11,952 nucleotides of DNA from Eubacterium sp. (GTDB lineage: Bacteria; Bacillota_A; Clostridia; Lachnospirales; Lachnospiraceae), in contig JAFVEX010000175.1 of assembly GCA_017475785.1 (NCBI GenBank), positions 1 through 11,952 of the forward strand, given 5' to 3'. Below, piece after piece: positions 1 through 6,990 of the stretch; the stretch's first letter is position 1, and each line of letters starts with the position of its first letter. Both the position numbers and the translations under genes were made by a program. The notes under the pieces are model-generated. The model was not told the DNA's origin and ran no database searches. It saw only the letters and a program-made list of their open reading frames with translations.

Positions 1-1185
1 GAGATGATACGGTTTAATACACAGTATTTGATTGCAGAGTTTTTGGAGCGTCCGCGCAGGCTTTGCAGGTGTTACATGCACATGCTGATCCACTGCCTGT
101 TCCGCCATCCGTTTGCGAAGCAGCAGTATACAGACGCGGAATTATTTGATCTCTGCGCAGATATCGCCGCAGAAGCCATCCTCGATTCAATCGATCACAC
201 GGTGGTGTATGAAATTCCTTCTGATTTCCGTACATCCTGGTACCGGCAGCTGAAAGAAGAAATTCATGTGCTGACAGCAGAGAAGCTGTACCAGTATTTT
301 ACGGAGCATCCGTGCGATGTAGAGACGGAGCTGCGCCTGAAACAGGAATTTCTGCAGGATGATCACAGCTTCTGGGAGCGGATGAACAAAGACCAGAAAG
401 CCCCGGACCGGCAGCAGACCGAGCAGAGGAGACAGCAGGAGCAGAACTGGAAAAACCGCGCAAAGAGCACGCAGAGCCTGCTGGAGGGCGGCGGCCGGGA
501 GGCAGATGATACGGCCGGGAGTCTCGGGTGGACGCTCGCGTTTGAGAATGATCAGAAAACGGATTACCGTGAATTCCTGCGGCGTTTTGCGACGATACGC
601 GAGGAGGTGCGCATCGACCCGGATGGGTTTGACTACGCTTATTATAACTATGGCATGACGCTTTACGGGAATATGCCTCTGATCGAAGAAAATGAGTACC
701 GTGAAGTCAGCGGAATCGATGAGCTGGTCATCGCGATTGATACATCCGGCTCGACCAGAGCTTCTCTGGTGCAGCGCTTTTTGAATGAAACAGCGGCGAT
801 CCTGTCAGCGCAGGAGACGTTTTTTCACAGGGTGCATGTCCACCTGATCGAATGCGACGACCAGGTGCAGAGTGACCTGCTGCTTGAAGATGTACGGGAA
901 TTAAAGCGCTATGCGGACGCGTTTGATGTGCAGGGCGGGATGGGAACCGATTTCCGGCCGGTCTTCCAGTATATACGCGAACTCCAGCGCGCCGGAGAGC
1001 TGCAGCACCTGCGCGGCCTTCTGTATTTTACGGATGGATTCGGGACGTATCCGGAGGAGCCGACGGCCTACGACACGGCGTTTGTATTCTGGATGGATGA
1101 AGCATACAATGACAGCGAAGTTCCCGACTGGGTCATCAAGCTGTATGCCGGCAGCGGGACGCCGACGGTTCATGAAAAGACATAA
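1..1185 (+). CDS. VWA-like protein with N-terminal metallopeptidase-like domain (DUF2201 type), 5' end probably outside window
   Basis: This is probably the VWA partner of a MoxR-type ATPase chaperone system, cytosolic because no signal peptide or membrane segment is visible. Numbered from the ATG at position 4, an H-x3-H plus H motif (HMLIHCLFRHPF, residues 26-37) matches the DUF2201_N putative metallopeptidase domain. A charged, Gln/Arg-rich linker spans about 125-165. The C-terminal VWA-like domain has the MIDAS-type pieces DTSGS (246-250), GGMGTDF (311-317) and YFTDGFG (341-347). The frame is open through position 1. Family members usually have several tens of residues before the His motif, so the true start is likely upstream; the ATG at 4 is only the first in view. 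The stop is TAA, 35 bp before the preferred start of the ATPase gene, so they are likely co-transcribed. Substrate and biological role are unknown. Family assignment is confident; true start is not. Confidence 0.85.
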   Translation, partial: EMIRFNTQYLIAEFLERPRRLCRCYMHMLIHCLFRHPFAKQQYTDAELFDLCADIAAEAILDSIDHTVVYEIPSDFRTSWYRQLKEEIHVLTAEKLYQYFTEHPCDVETELRLKQEFLQDDHSFWERMNKDQKAPDRQQTEQRRQQEQNWKNRAKSTQSLLEGGGREADDTAGSLGWTLAFENDQKTDYREFLRRFATIREEVRIDPDGFDYAYYNYGMTLYGNMPLIEENEYREVSGIDELVIAIDTSGSTRASLVQRFLNETAAILSAQETFFHRVHVHLIECDDQVQSDLLLEDVRELKRYADAFDVQGGMGTDFRPVFQYIRELQRAGELQHLRGLLYFTDGFGTYPEEPTAYDTAFVFWMDEAYNDSEVPDWVIKLYAGSGTPTVHEKT

Positions 1186-1220
1186 AGATCACACCCGCAG
1201 GAATGAATGGAGCTGATTTT

Positions 1221-2735
1221 ATGAATATTAAAGAAGCAAAGGAAGAAATTATCCGCACAGTCAATGCCTACCGCAGGAAGGACGAAACCGGAGCTTACGA
1301 GATCCCTGCCGCCCAGCAGCGGCCTGTCCTGCTGATGGGACCGCCCGGGATCGGCAAAACAGCAATCATGGAACAGGTTGCGCAGGAGTGCGGCATCGGG
1401 CTCGTGTCCTACACGATCACACACCACACGCGTCAGAGCGCGATCGGTCTTCCGTTGATCGCCCACCGTACCTTCGGAGGTCAGGACTACGCCGTTACCG
1501 AATATACGATGAGCGAAATCGTTGCCTCAGTCTATGAGCAGATCGAGCGCACAGGGATTGAAGAGGGCATCCTGTTTCTGGATGAAATCAACTGCGTGTC
1601 CGAGACACTGACGCCGACGATGCTGCAGTTTCTGCAGTACAAAACCTTCGGCACTCACAAGGTGCCGGACGGCTATGTGATCGTGACGGCCGGAAACCCG
1701 CCGCAGTACAACCGCTCCGCCAGAACATTCGATATTGTCACGCTCGACCGTGTCAAGCGGATGGAGATCGAGGCAGATTTTGGGGTCTGGAAGGAATACG
1801 CTTACCGCAGAGGCGTTCATGGATCCGTGCTGTCCTATCTGGAAATCCGGCAGAAACATTTCTATGTGATCCGGACAGAGCTGGAGGGAAGGACGTTTGT
1901 GACGGCACGCGGATGGGAGGATCTCTCGCGCATGCTGTCTGTCTACGAAAAGATGGGTGAGCCGGTCACAGAGCAGATGGTCGTCCAGTACGTGCAGGAT
2001 CCGGAGATCGCGCGGGACTTCGCGCTGTATTACGCTCTGTACCAGAAATACAAAGAGGTATACCGGATCGAGGCAATTCTGGATGGGGCATCTCCGGATG
2101 ATCCCGACGCGCTTCGTGAAATACCATTTGATGAAAAGCTCAGCCTGATCCGTCTGCTGGCAGACGGACTGCATCAGACATTCACGGGCTTCGCGGAACA
2201 GCTGTCAGTACAGGAGATCCTGTTTGACTGGATCAGAGAAATCCGGGATTCTGCAGACCAGCCAAAGACTGCCGCAGACGCCCGGCAGATTCCGGAGGAG
2301 TTCGGCAAACAGAAAAAGGCTATGCTGGAGTGGAAGGCGGAAGCAGGCATGCTGAGTGATGAACAGACGCGCGGCATGCGGCGCGCTCTGCTTGCGTGGG
2401 ACGAGCTGGCAGGACTGGCCGCGGAAGCTCCGCCAGAACGTTCTGGCCAGGATCTGAACACACAGATAAAAACCTGGTTTTCCGCGCGGGAAGAACAGCG
2501 CATGGAGTACGCAGAAAAGGCAGGCACGCGTCTGACAAATGCATTCGCGTTTATCGAGCGGGTTTACGGCAGCGGGCAGGAGATGGTCATGCTTTTGACA
2601 GAGCTGAATGCAGACTGGTATTGCCTGCAGTTTATCAGCGCCTATGGAAACGACGCATACGATAAATACAATCAGCTGCTTTTGCTGCGCGACAGGCAAT
2701 CCGCCCTCCGGCAGGAGATCCTGCGTCTGGCATAG
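1221..2735 (+). CDS. MoxR-family AAA+ ATPase
   Basis: This is an AAA+ ATPase of the MoxR type, which with a VWA protein generally acts as a chaperone remodelling or activating a target complex, here unknown. I chose the ATG at 1221 (504 aa) because GGAG at 1209-1212 sits at good spacing; the in-frame ATG at 1203 would add six residues and has no well-placed site. Numbered from 1203, Walker A GPPGIGKT is 46-53, Walker B ILFLDE 123-128, sensor-1 Asn is at 165 in TAGNPP, and the ARGWEDLSRML segment near 235-245 fits the sensor-2/lid helix region. The C-terminal 250 residues are helical and charged, without a recognised domain. The order VWA then ATPase is the reverse of many MoxR-VWA operons. 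The stop is TAG, which shows that TAG is an ordinary terminator codon here. Confidence 0.88.
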   Translation: MNIKEAKEEIIRTVNAYRRKDETGAYEIPAAQQRPVLLMGPPGIGKTAIMEQVAQECGIGLVSYTITHHTRQSAIGLPLIAHRTFGGQDYAVTEYTMSEIVASVYEQIERTGIEEGILFLDEINCVSETLTPTMLQFLQYKTFGTHKVPDGYVIVTAGNPPQYNRSARTFDIVTLDRVKRMEIEADFGVWKEYAYRRGVHGSVLSYLEIRQKHFYVIRTELEGRTFVTARGWEDLSRMLSVYEKMGEPVTEQMVVQYVQDPEIARDFALYYALYQKYKEVYRIEAILDGASPDDPDALREIPFDEKLSLIRLLADGLHQTFTGFAEQLSVQEILFDWIREIRDSADQPKTAADARQIPEEFGKQKKAMLEWKAEAGMLSDEQTRGMRRALLAWDELAGLAAEAPPERSGQDLNTQIKTWFSAREEQRMEYAEKAGTRLTNAFAFIERVYGSGQEMVMLLTELNADWYCLQFISAYGNDAYDKYNQLLLLRDRQSALRQEILRLA

Positions 2736-2837
2736 CGTTCGCAAAATAACTGGACTGGGGCGAAAAGCTGAAACAGAGGGAAAAACTAAGGCAGCGATAA
2801 GAATCTACCAGAAATTCTGACAAAGGGAGAAGCAGGT

Positions 2838-2915
2838 ATGAAATGTCATTTTCCGGAAATGAAGAAAAAACTTGGATTTGGATGTATGCGGCCGCCTGTT
2901 CTTGACAACCCGTGA
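2838..2915 (+). pseudogene. N-terminal relic of an aldo/keto reductase
   Basis: A 25-codon ORF starts at ATG 2838 behind a good GGGAGA ribosome binding site (2825-2830) and ends at TGA 2913-2915. Its peptide contains KKLGFGCMRPPVLD, close to the first strand of clostridial aldo/keto reductases (typically LGFGCMRLPLLD). Nothing of the roughly 350 remaining residues follows; the DNA runs straight into a tRNA promoter and tRNA gene. I read it as the truncated start of a lost oxidoreductase gene whose translation start survived. The match rests on a short motif recalled from the family, so it could be chance, but the motif is at the correct N-terminal position. Confidence 0.6.
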
Positions 2916-2930
2916 GATAGCTGTTAAAAT
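2902..2930 (+). promoter_or_regulatory. Sigma-A promoter of tRNA-Ser
   Basis: A perfect -35 TTGACA (2902-2907), a 17-bp spacer and -10 TAAAAT (2925-2930) lie 36 bp upstream of the mature tRNA 5' end. The -35 overlaps the last codons of the aldo/keto reductase relic, so the tRNA promoter is embedded in former coding DNA. Confidence 0.8.
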
Positions 2931-2966
2931 GGCTTTGCGCATGTGGAAACGCGCAAAAACATAACT

Positions 2967-3052
2967 GCAGCGGTATCGAAGTGGTCATAACGAGGCGGTC
3001 TTGAAAACCGTTTGGGGGCAACCCCACGGGGGTTCGAATCCCTCCCGCTGCG
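2967..3052 (+). tRNA. tRNA-Ser(UGA)
   Basis: The sequence folds as a class II tRNA. The acceptor GCAGCGG (2967-2973) pairs with CCGCTGC (3045-3051), with discriminator G at 3052. The anticodon stem GCGGT/ACCGT (2995-2999/3007-3011) closes loop CTTGAAA with anticodon TGA at 3002-3004. A long variable arm (GGGG-CAA-CCCC core, about 3014-3025) is typical of serine tRNAs. The T arm GGGGG-TTCGAAT-CCCTC spans 3028-3044. CCA is not encoded (CGC follows), so it must be added by tRNA nucleotidyltransferase. It reads UCN serine codons. A dedicated promoter lies upstream and a terminator directly downstream, so it appears monocistronic. Confidence 0.96.
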
Positions 3053-3059
3053 CGCTCAG

Positions 3060-3103
3060 AAAGGGGAAAATTCCTTGTATTTACAGGGGGTTTTCCTCTT
3101 TCT
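3060..3103 (+). terminator. Rho-independent terminator after tRNA-Ser
   Basis: A long imperfect hairpin starts 7 bp after the tRNA. GGGGAAAA (3063-3070) pairs with TTTTCCTC (3091-3098, one G-U), flanking A/T pairs extend it, and an inner stem closes on TGT-ATTT-ACA. It is followed by the pyrimidine tract TTTCTTTTCT. Confidence 0.85.
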
Positions 3104-3162
3104 TTTCTGTAAATGTATATCTTCTTTTGATGACACTTTGATGACAGTTAAAAATCAAGAAT

Positions 3163-3190
3163 TGAAACAAAATCACCCCGGCCTCCGACA
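3163..3190 (+). promoter_or_regulatory. Possible ECF-type promoter upstream of the sigma factor gene
   Basis: TGAAAC (3163-3168), a 17-bp spacer and CGACA (3186-3190) resemble the GAAC / CGTC-like layout of many ECF promoters. The site lies about 60 bp ahead of the sigma factor start and would suit autoregulation. Upstream, TTTGATGACA occurs twice 11 bp apart (3126-3135, 3137-3146). Between this site and the gene are a GAAGGG-AAAA-CCCTTC hairpin (3199-3214) and the palindrome CATGCGCATG (3215-3224). The match is weak and not experimentally anchored. Confidence 0.3.
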
Positions 3191-3248
3191 AATAGATAGA
3201 AGGGAAAACCCTTCCATGCGCATGTAAAAAACGGAGAAAGGATGGCAT

Positions 3249-3815
3249 ATGAATGACCTGATCAAACGGGCTATGCGGGGAGACGCGCAGGCGTTTTCGG
3301 ATTTAATACAACAGCATACGCAGACGCTCTACAAAACTGCCCGGTCGATTCTGCGCACAGACGCGGATGTCGCGGACGCAATTCAGGAGACGATTCTCGC
3401 GTGCTGGGAGGGACTGCGCCATCTGCGCGAGCCGCGGTATTTTCGCACATGGATGACGCGCATCCTGGTCAACAAGTGCTATGACCAGATTCGCTCCCGA
3501 AGCCTCTATGCGGAGCTGGACGAAGCACAGGAACCGGCACAGACAGAGGTCTCCTATGAAAACATCGAGTGGAAGGAGACGTTAAAGACCATTGATGAGA
3601 AATATCGTTTACCGTTGATGCTCTATTACATCGAGGGGTTTAAGACAAGGGAAATTGCACAGATCCTGGACATGCCGGAGGCGACGGTGCGGACACGCCT
3701 GGCGAGAGGACGGTCCGTTGTCGCTGAACAACTCGGATACTCCGGAAGGAAAAAGGAAGAGCGACGCGCACCGCGGGTGAACGCGATTCAGACCCAAAGG
3801 GGGGACGTATTATGA
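3249..3815 (+). CDS. ECF-type sigma-70 family RNA polymerase sigma factor
   Basis: This alternative sigma factor would direct RNA polymerase to a small stress or envelope regulon. At 188 aa it has the usual two-domain ECF size. Sigma region 2 covers about residues 10-80, including the DAIQETILACWEGL region 2.2-like helix (43-56). A variable acidic linker spans about 85-110. Sigma region 4 (about 110-162) has the helix-turn-helix TREIAQILDMPEATVRTRLARGR (133-155). A basic tail follows. The ATG at 3249 has GGAGAAAGG (3233-3241) upstream. The gene overlaps the next start by 4 bp (ATGA, 3812-3815), so the two are translationally coupled and the downstream DUF4179 membrane protein is the expected anti-sigma/sensor partner. 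That partner carries a nonsense codon, which may leave this factor unrestrained. Confidence 0.93.
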   Translation: MNDLIKRAMRGDAQAFSDLIQQHTQTLYKTARSILRTDADVADAIQETILACWEGLRHLREPRYFRTWMTRILVNKCYDQIRSRSLYAELDEAQEPAQTEVSYENIEWKETLKTIDEKYRLPLMLYYIEGFKTREIAQILDMPEATVRTRLARGRSVVAEQLGYSGRKKEERRAPRVNAIQTQRGDVL

Positions 3816-5017
3816 ATAGAGAAGAAATTCAAGTATTAAAACAGGATGTTGTAATCCCGGAGGTGGTGTAGCAAAAAGTCGAGGAAACACTGCGTTCTAT
3901 CATAAATGCAAGCAATGCAAATATAGAGGAACAGACCGCCGCTACAGGGATGCGCCGCCGGACGTTCCGGATGCCGCGCGTGGCCGCCGTGCTTGCCGCT
4001 ACTTTGGTTTTTGGCACAGTTTCGGTTGCCGCGGGTGTCTACTATCGCTGGAACCACGGTCTCGAGCAGACCCTGCATGTCGCGGAGGAAGAGAAGGAGA
4101 TCATCGAGGGAACCGGCGTGGTAGACCGCTTCGAGAGCAACAGGACGGCAACGTGCAACGGAATCACGGTTATGGTGGAGCAGACACTCGTGGATAACTA
4201 CAATGCCTATGCGGCCTTTCGTGTCGAGGGCCTTGTGCTGGACAGAGAAACCACGGAGCCATCCTTTGATAAATACGACATCCGGCTGTTCGAGAACGGA
4301 AAGGAAATCGAGTACGGATACAGTTCCATGGGGGCTTCCTTCTACAATGGGTGGCACATCGGACAGGACGGAACCGCATGGAACGAAGACGGGCTGCGCG
4401 CAATTGACAACCCCTCCCTGCCGGAGGTGTACCGCCAGAAAGACGGAAGCTACATTCTTCTCATGAATATCTTCCATGACGAGCGCGGAGCTTTTTTGGG
4501 AAAAGAAATCGAGTGTTCCTTCAAAGATCTCGGCACTGTCGCAAAAGCGAGCCATGAGACAACGGTAGAGGGAGAGTGGACATTGCGATGGCAACACAAA
4601 GGAACGCCGGATAGCGAAACATTTCAGATGAAGGAAGCCCTCGGCGACACCGGTGCAATCGTTACGGAAATAGAGCTCTCGCCAATTTCCATTCGGATCG
4701 ATTATAATTGGCCGCGGCAGCGGGTAGAAAAATCAGGAGAAGACGCCGAGGCCGGGGAGACGGTTTCCTATGGAGAATACGCAGACCCGCCACACTTTAT
4801 GGGGGTGAAGACGGCAGACGGAGCGATTCACTTGCTCATTGGCGGCAGCGGCAAGCTTGGATACCCGGAAGAGACGGGCGACCTGTGGCAGGCAGTTCAT
4901 GCGCTTGACGAAATAATCCTGGTGGAAGATGTCACAGATATCCTCTTTCTTAAGGAGAGCTGGGAGAACGGAACCGTGCCCACCGAAGAGAACTTCTATC
5001 TTGTTCCCGTCCGCTAA
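3812..5017 (+). pseudogene. DUF4179 membrane protein (presumed anti-sigma partner) interrupted by amber codon 20
   Basis: The gene would encode about 401 aa from the ATG at 3812, which overlaps the sigma factor stop. Codon 20 is TAG (3869-3871), lying between EVV and QKVEETLRSI; a single CAG-to-TAG change explains it. The frame is otherwise open to the TAA at 5015. The next ATG (3950) would give 355 aa lacking the first 46 residues but keeping a single membrane segment (about full-length residues 56-77, rich in Ala/Val) and the extracellular DUF4179-like domain. In such ECF pairs the cytoplasmic N-terminus normally contacts the sigma factor, so the shorter product would probably not bind it. 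TAG ends other genes here, so reassignment is unlikely. Reinitiation at 3950 is possible, but its ribosome binding site is weak. Family is likely, inactivation probable; sequencing error cannot be excluded. Confidence 0.8.
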
Positions 5018-5034
5018 TTAGAATTCATACAACC

Positions 5035-5072
5035 GCGGGAAACGTTGTTTTCACAGCGTTTCCCGCCCTTTT
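5035..5072 (+). terminator. Rho-independent terminator of the sigma/DUF4179 operon
   Basis: A perfect 10-bp stem GCGGGAAACG/CGTTTCCCGC (5035-5044/5057-5066) with a 12-nt loop is followed by CCTTTTCT. It begins 18 bp after the stop codon. Confidence 0.88.
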
Positions 5073-5137
5073 CTGCGCTGTTATTTAAGTTGTGGAGATC
5101 ACCGTTTGAGCAATTTCTCTTCCAGCATAACTTGATG

Positions 5138-5461
5138 TTACGAAGCTGTATCTTTTAATTGCTCCTTTAACCGTGCTATTTCAGCCGCCAGTCGCGCGTT
5201 TTCGTCAGACAGGGCGGAGATTGTCTGGCTTTGTTCATCGAGTTGCTGGCTTTGCTGGTCGAGCTGCTGAATTTTGAGATTCAGTTCCTGCGTTTTATCT
5301 GCCAGATCTTTTTCAAGTTCTTTGCGTGACTCCGCTTTTGAACGCTCAAACAAAAGCCAGCGTTCGCGGGCTTCACACTGGTAGCGAACTTTTTCTTCCT
5401 GCGTCAGTTTGTGAAGATGCCCGGCTGCCTGTTCAAGCGTTGGATTATCTTTTGTAATCAT
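5138..5461 (-). CDS. Small coiled-coil protein, C-terminal domain of an Rpn-type gene with its own start
   Basis: An intact 107-aa ORF starts at ATG 5461 (minus strand) and corresponds to the C-terminal region of Rpn-family proteins: MITKDNPTLEQAAGHL, then EEKVRYQCEARERW (about 22-35), then a long Glu/Gln-rich coiled coil (about 40-105) with repeating QQLDxQSQ units. A strong site GGGAGGA lies 7 bases before the ATG. That site is encoded by the conserved Trp-Glu-Glu-Leu motif of the parent gene. In E. coli, Rpn nucleases are inhibited by C-terminal proteins translated from inside the same gene. By analogy this ORF may be a surviving intragenic antitoxin after loss of the nuclease. Expression is plausible from the upstream promoter, though it may equally be dead debris. 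Confidence 0.5.
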   Translation of the reverse strand: MITKDNPTLEQAAGHLHKLTQEEKVRYQCEARERWLLFERSKAESRKELEKDLADKTQELNLKIQQLDQQSQQLDEQSQTISALSDENARLAAEIARLKEQLKDTAS

Positions 5462-5601
5462 TTGAAGTTCCTCCCATGTTTCGGCACGGAAAAAACGTGC
5501 CCAGGAATATTGATTAGGTAATCATTGCAGAGACGAAACGGAACTGGGCCGGAAGACTGATAGAACTGATTGATCATAGTATTGGATTCTTTGTATTTCA
5601 T
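5138..5601 (-). pseudogene. Rpn-type PD-(D/E)XK nuclease/putative transposase with catalytic core deleted
   Basis: On the minus strand the ATG at 5599-5601, behind AAGGAGG (5608-5614), begins MKYKESNTMINQF and reaches SSGPVPFRLCNDYL, the conserved start of clostridial Rpn/PDDEXK-family proteins (usually GPVPYRMTNDYLF). The family's nuclease core of roughly 150-200 residues should follow. Instead, near 5515 the match jumps, with a frame change, to WARFFRAETWEELQMITKDNP, the beginning of the usual C-terminal region. The N-terminal frame ends at a TGA about 50 codons after its start (5458-5460). So this is an internal deletion plus frameshift, leaving only the two ends of a roughly 300-residue gene. 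The intact enzymes are linked to recombination and, in E. coli, to phage defence. Confidence 0.75.
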
Positions 5602-5629
5602 TAAGCACCTCCTTGTTGCAATGCGCAAC

Positions 5630-5658
5630 ATAATACCACATATATAATAATATGTCAA
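5630..5658 (-). promoter_or_regulatory. Promoter of the Rpn-type remnant
   Basis: On the minus strand a perfect TTGACA (5653-5658), a 17-bp spacer and TATTAT (5630-5635) lie just ahead of the AAGGAGG site and ATG. The -35 is only a few bases from the broken edge of the ABC permease on the plus strand. Confidence 0.8.
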
Positions 5659-5662
5659 GTAA

Positions 5663-6214
5663 ACAATAATTTATTGGTTTGTTTCGAGAAACTCTCTGGG
5701 AGGCAAACAGAGTCCGGTACTTCAGACAGTTGCGGCAAAGAATACAGGAATCATTCCGAATAACTTTGTATTATTGATTGTGATCACAATTGTCGCGATG
5801 TGGCTGCTGTATAAAACAAAGCTCGCGCACAAAGTTCCGGCCTGCGGTTCAAATGAGACGACGGCGCATCTTTCCGGTGTACACGTGAAACGTGTCAGAA
5901 TGCTGGCTTTTATAGCCTGCGATATCATCGCGTGCCTTATGGGTCTGATCGTTCTGGGCAACCTGGGACAGGCGTTCAAGGATATGGCTTCCGCGTATGT
6001 CATGCCGAGCATTGCGGCAGTTGTCATCGGAGGACTGAACATTAACGGAGGACAGAAGAACTACATCGGTGTCATTCTTGGCGCGATGGTTCTGCAGATA
6101 CTCACCAATATGTTTGTTGCGCTGGGACTCGGTGACAGCGGAGGATACCTTGGATCGGGCGTCATCCTCCTGCTGATGCTGATCGTCTATGTCGGCGAGC
6201 GCTCGAATCGATAA
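5663..6214 (+). pseudogene. 5'-truncated ribose-type sugar ABC transporter permease
   Basis: This is the C-terminal half of a BPD_transp_2/RbsC-like permease, the membrane subunit of a sugar importer. The frame is open from 5663 (a stop lies at 5660-5662) to the TAA at 6212-6214, about 183 codons against a usual 310-340 residues. Recognisable pieces are LQTVAAKNTGIIP, a membrane helix FVLLIVITIVAMWLLY, the cytoplasmic segment ACGSNETTAHLSGVHVKRVR, then a helix and SIAAVVIGGLNINGGQKNYIG, the conserved permease loop, and two final helices. The first ATG in frame is at 5774, inside the domain. The upstream part is missing and replaced by the oppositely oriented Rpn-type remnant. No ATPase or binding-protein genes accompany it. 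I call it a broken gene; a functional short product is improbable. Confidence 0.82.
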
Positions 6215-6240
6215 GCTAACCGAAATAAGATGAAGATGAA

Positions 6241-6260
6241 CCGTATGATACCGTATGATA
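6241..6260 (+). repeat. Perfect 10-bp tandem duplication
   Basis: CCGTATGATA occurs twice back to back between the permease remnant and moaC. A related ATGGTATGATG follows at 6268-6278, and TATGAT (6272-6277) there could serve as a -10, but no convincing -35 is visible. Confidence 0.6.
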
Positions 6261-6279
6261 AATGAATATGGTATGATGA

Positions 6280-6312
6280 AAAGGAAGTGACGGCAGCACC
6301 GGCGCTTCCTTT
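6280..6312 (+). terminator. Hairpin with weak terminator features ahead of moaC
   Basis: A 10-bp stem AAAGGAAGTG/CGCTTCCTTT (6280-6289/6303-6312, one G-U) encloses a 13-nt GC-rich loop. Only a broken T tract (TTTGTCATTT) follows, so it may terminate the permease transcript or act as a moaC leader element. I could not match it to a molybdenum cofactor riboswitch. Confidence 0.4.
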
Positions 6313-6352
6313 GTCATTTGCCGGATGAATGCTTCGGATGAGGAGGAAGAGG

Positions 6353-6843
6353 ATGAACTCTGAAAACATGAACCATCAATTGACACACTTGAATGAGAAA
6401 GGCGAAGCCCGCATGGTGGATGTCAGCGAAAAAGACATCACAGTGAGGACGGCACGCGCACAGGCGGTCGTCACGATGAAAGAAGAGACGCTGAATATGA
6501 TTGTCGATGGGAAAATCGCGAAGGGAGATGTTTTTCCTGTGCGAGGATCGCCGGCATCATGGCGGCCAAGAAAACCAGCGATCTGATTCCCATGTGCCAC
6601 CCGATTCCGATCGAAAAGGTTGAACTGTCGATCGAAGCCATATCGTCCGACCAGGTCCGAATCGAGAGTTTTGCGAAATGTTCACACAAAACAGGAATTG
6701 AAATGGAGGCGCTTACGGCGGCATCCGTCGCGGCGCTGACCATCTATGATATGTGTAAGGCCGTCGACCGCGGAATGCATATCGATGAGGTTCGTCTGCT
6801 GTATAAGTCCGGCGGGAAGTCGGGCACGTACCAATATAAATAG
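6353..6843 (+). pseudogene. moaC: moaC, cyclic pyranopterin monophosphate synthase, with a one-base frameshift
   Basis: MoaC converts 3',8-cyclo-7,8-dihydro-GTP to cyclic pyranopterin monophosphate in molybdenum cofactor synthesis. The ATG at 6353 follows AGGAGG (6341-6346). The N-terminal frame reads [22 protein letters not shown] and continues through [10 protein letters not shown], about 63 codons. The sequence then goes on in another frame as [26 protein letters not shown], with the conserved PMCHP motif, to the end with YDMCKAVD, which carries the catalytic Asp and Lys. A single missing base at about 6539-6541 explains the switch; GTGGCGAGG losing a G would give the observed GTGCGAGG. 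Restored length is about 163 aa, normal for the family. No other cofactor genes are nearby. Either a recent inactivation or a sequencing error. Confidence 0.9.
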
Positions 6844-6990
6844 AGTCCCTGTTTTGACAGCTGCAATCAGGGACGTTACAGGGATGAGCAGGTTTTTCAA
6901 TCGATACTGCGGCATTTGAGAAAAAACATGGATGTTCGTATGATGAAGCGTTGATTTTTCAAAGACCGGAAAGAAAACCGGGAGGCTGCT
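6844..6990. other. Convergent intergenic region between moaC and the helicase gene
   Basis: No gene is visible. GTCCCTG (6845-6851) can pair either with CAGGGAC or with the downstream ACAGGGA, giving two mutually exclusive stems just after the moaC stop. Neither is followed by a clear T tract, so I do not call a terminator. Confidence 0.4.

Noticed and set aside
1527..2174. 215-codon minus-strand open frame inside the MoxR ATPase gene
   Set aside because: Composition shadow of the conserved ATPase gene; no recognisable motif or promoter.
2967..3052. tRNA-Ser as attachment site of an integrated element
   Set aside because: No integrase gene and no repeat of the tRNA 3' end is seen in the window.
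3012..3227. 71-codon open frame starting inside tRNA-Ser
   Set aside because: It runs through the tRNA and its terminator hairpin and has no ribosome binding site.
3869..3871. TAG recoding (reassignment or pyrrolysine) in the DUF4179 gene
   Set aside because: TAG is the normal stop of the MoxR ATPase gene (2733-2735) and moaC (6841-6843), and no recoding element is visible; a CAG-to-TAG mutation is simpler.
6215..6352. Molybdenum cofactor riboswitch before moaC
   Set aside because: Only one simple hairpin (6280-6312) is evident and I could not find the multi-helix conserved core.
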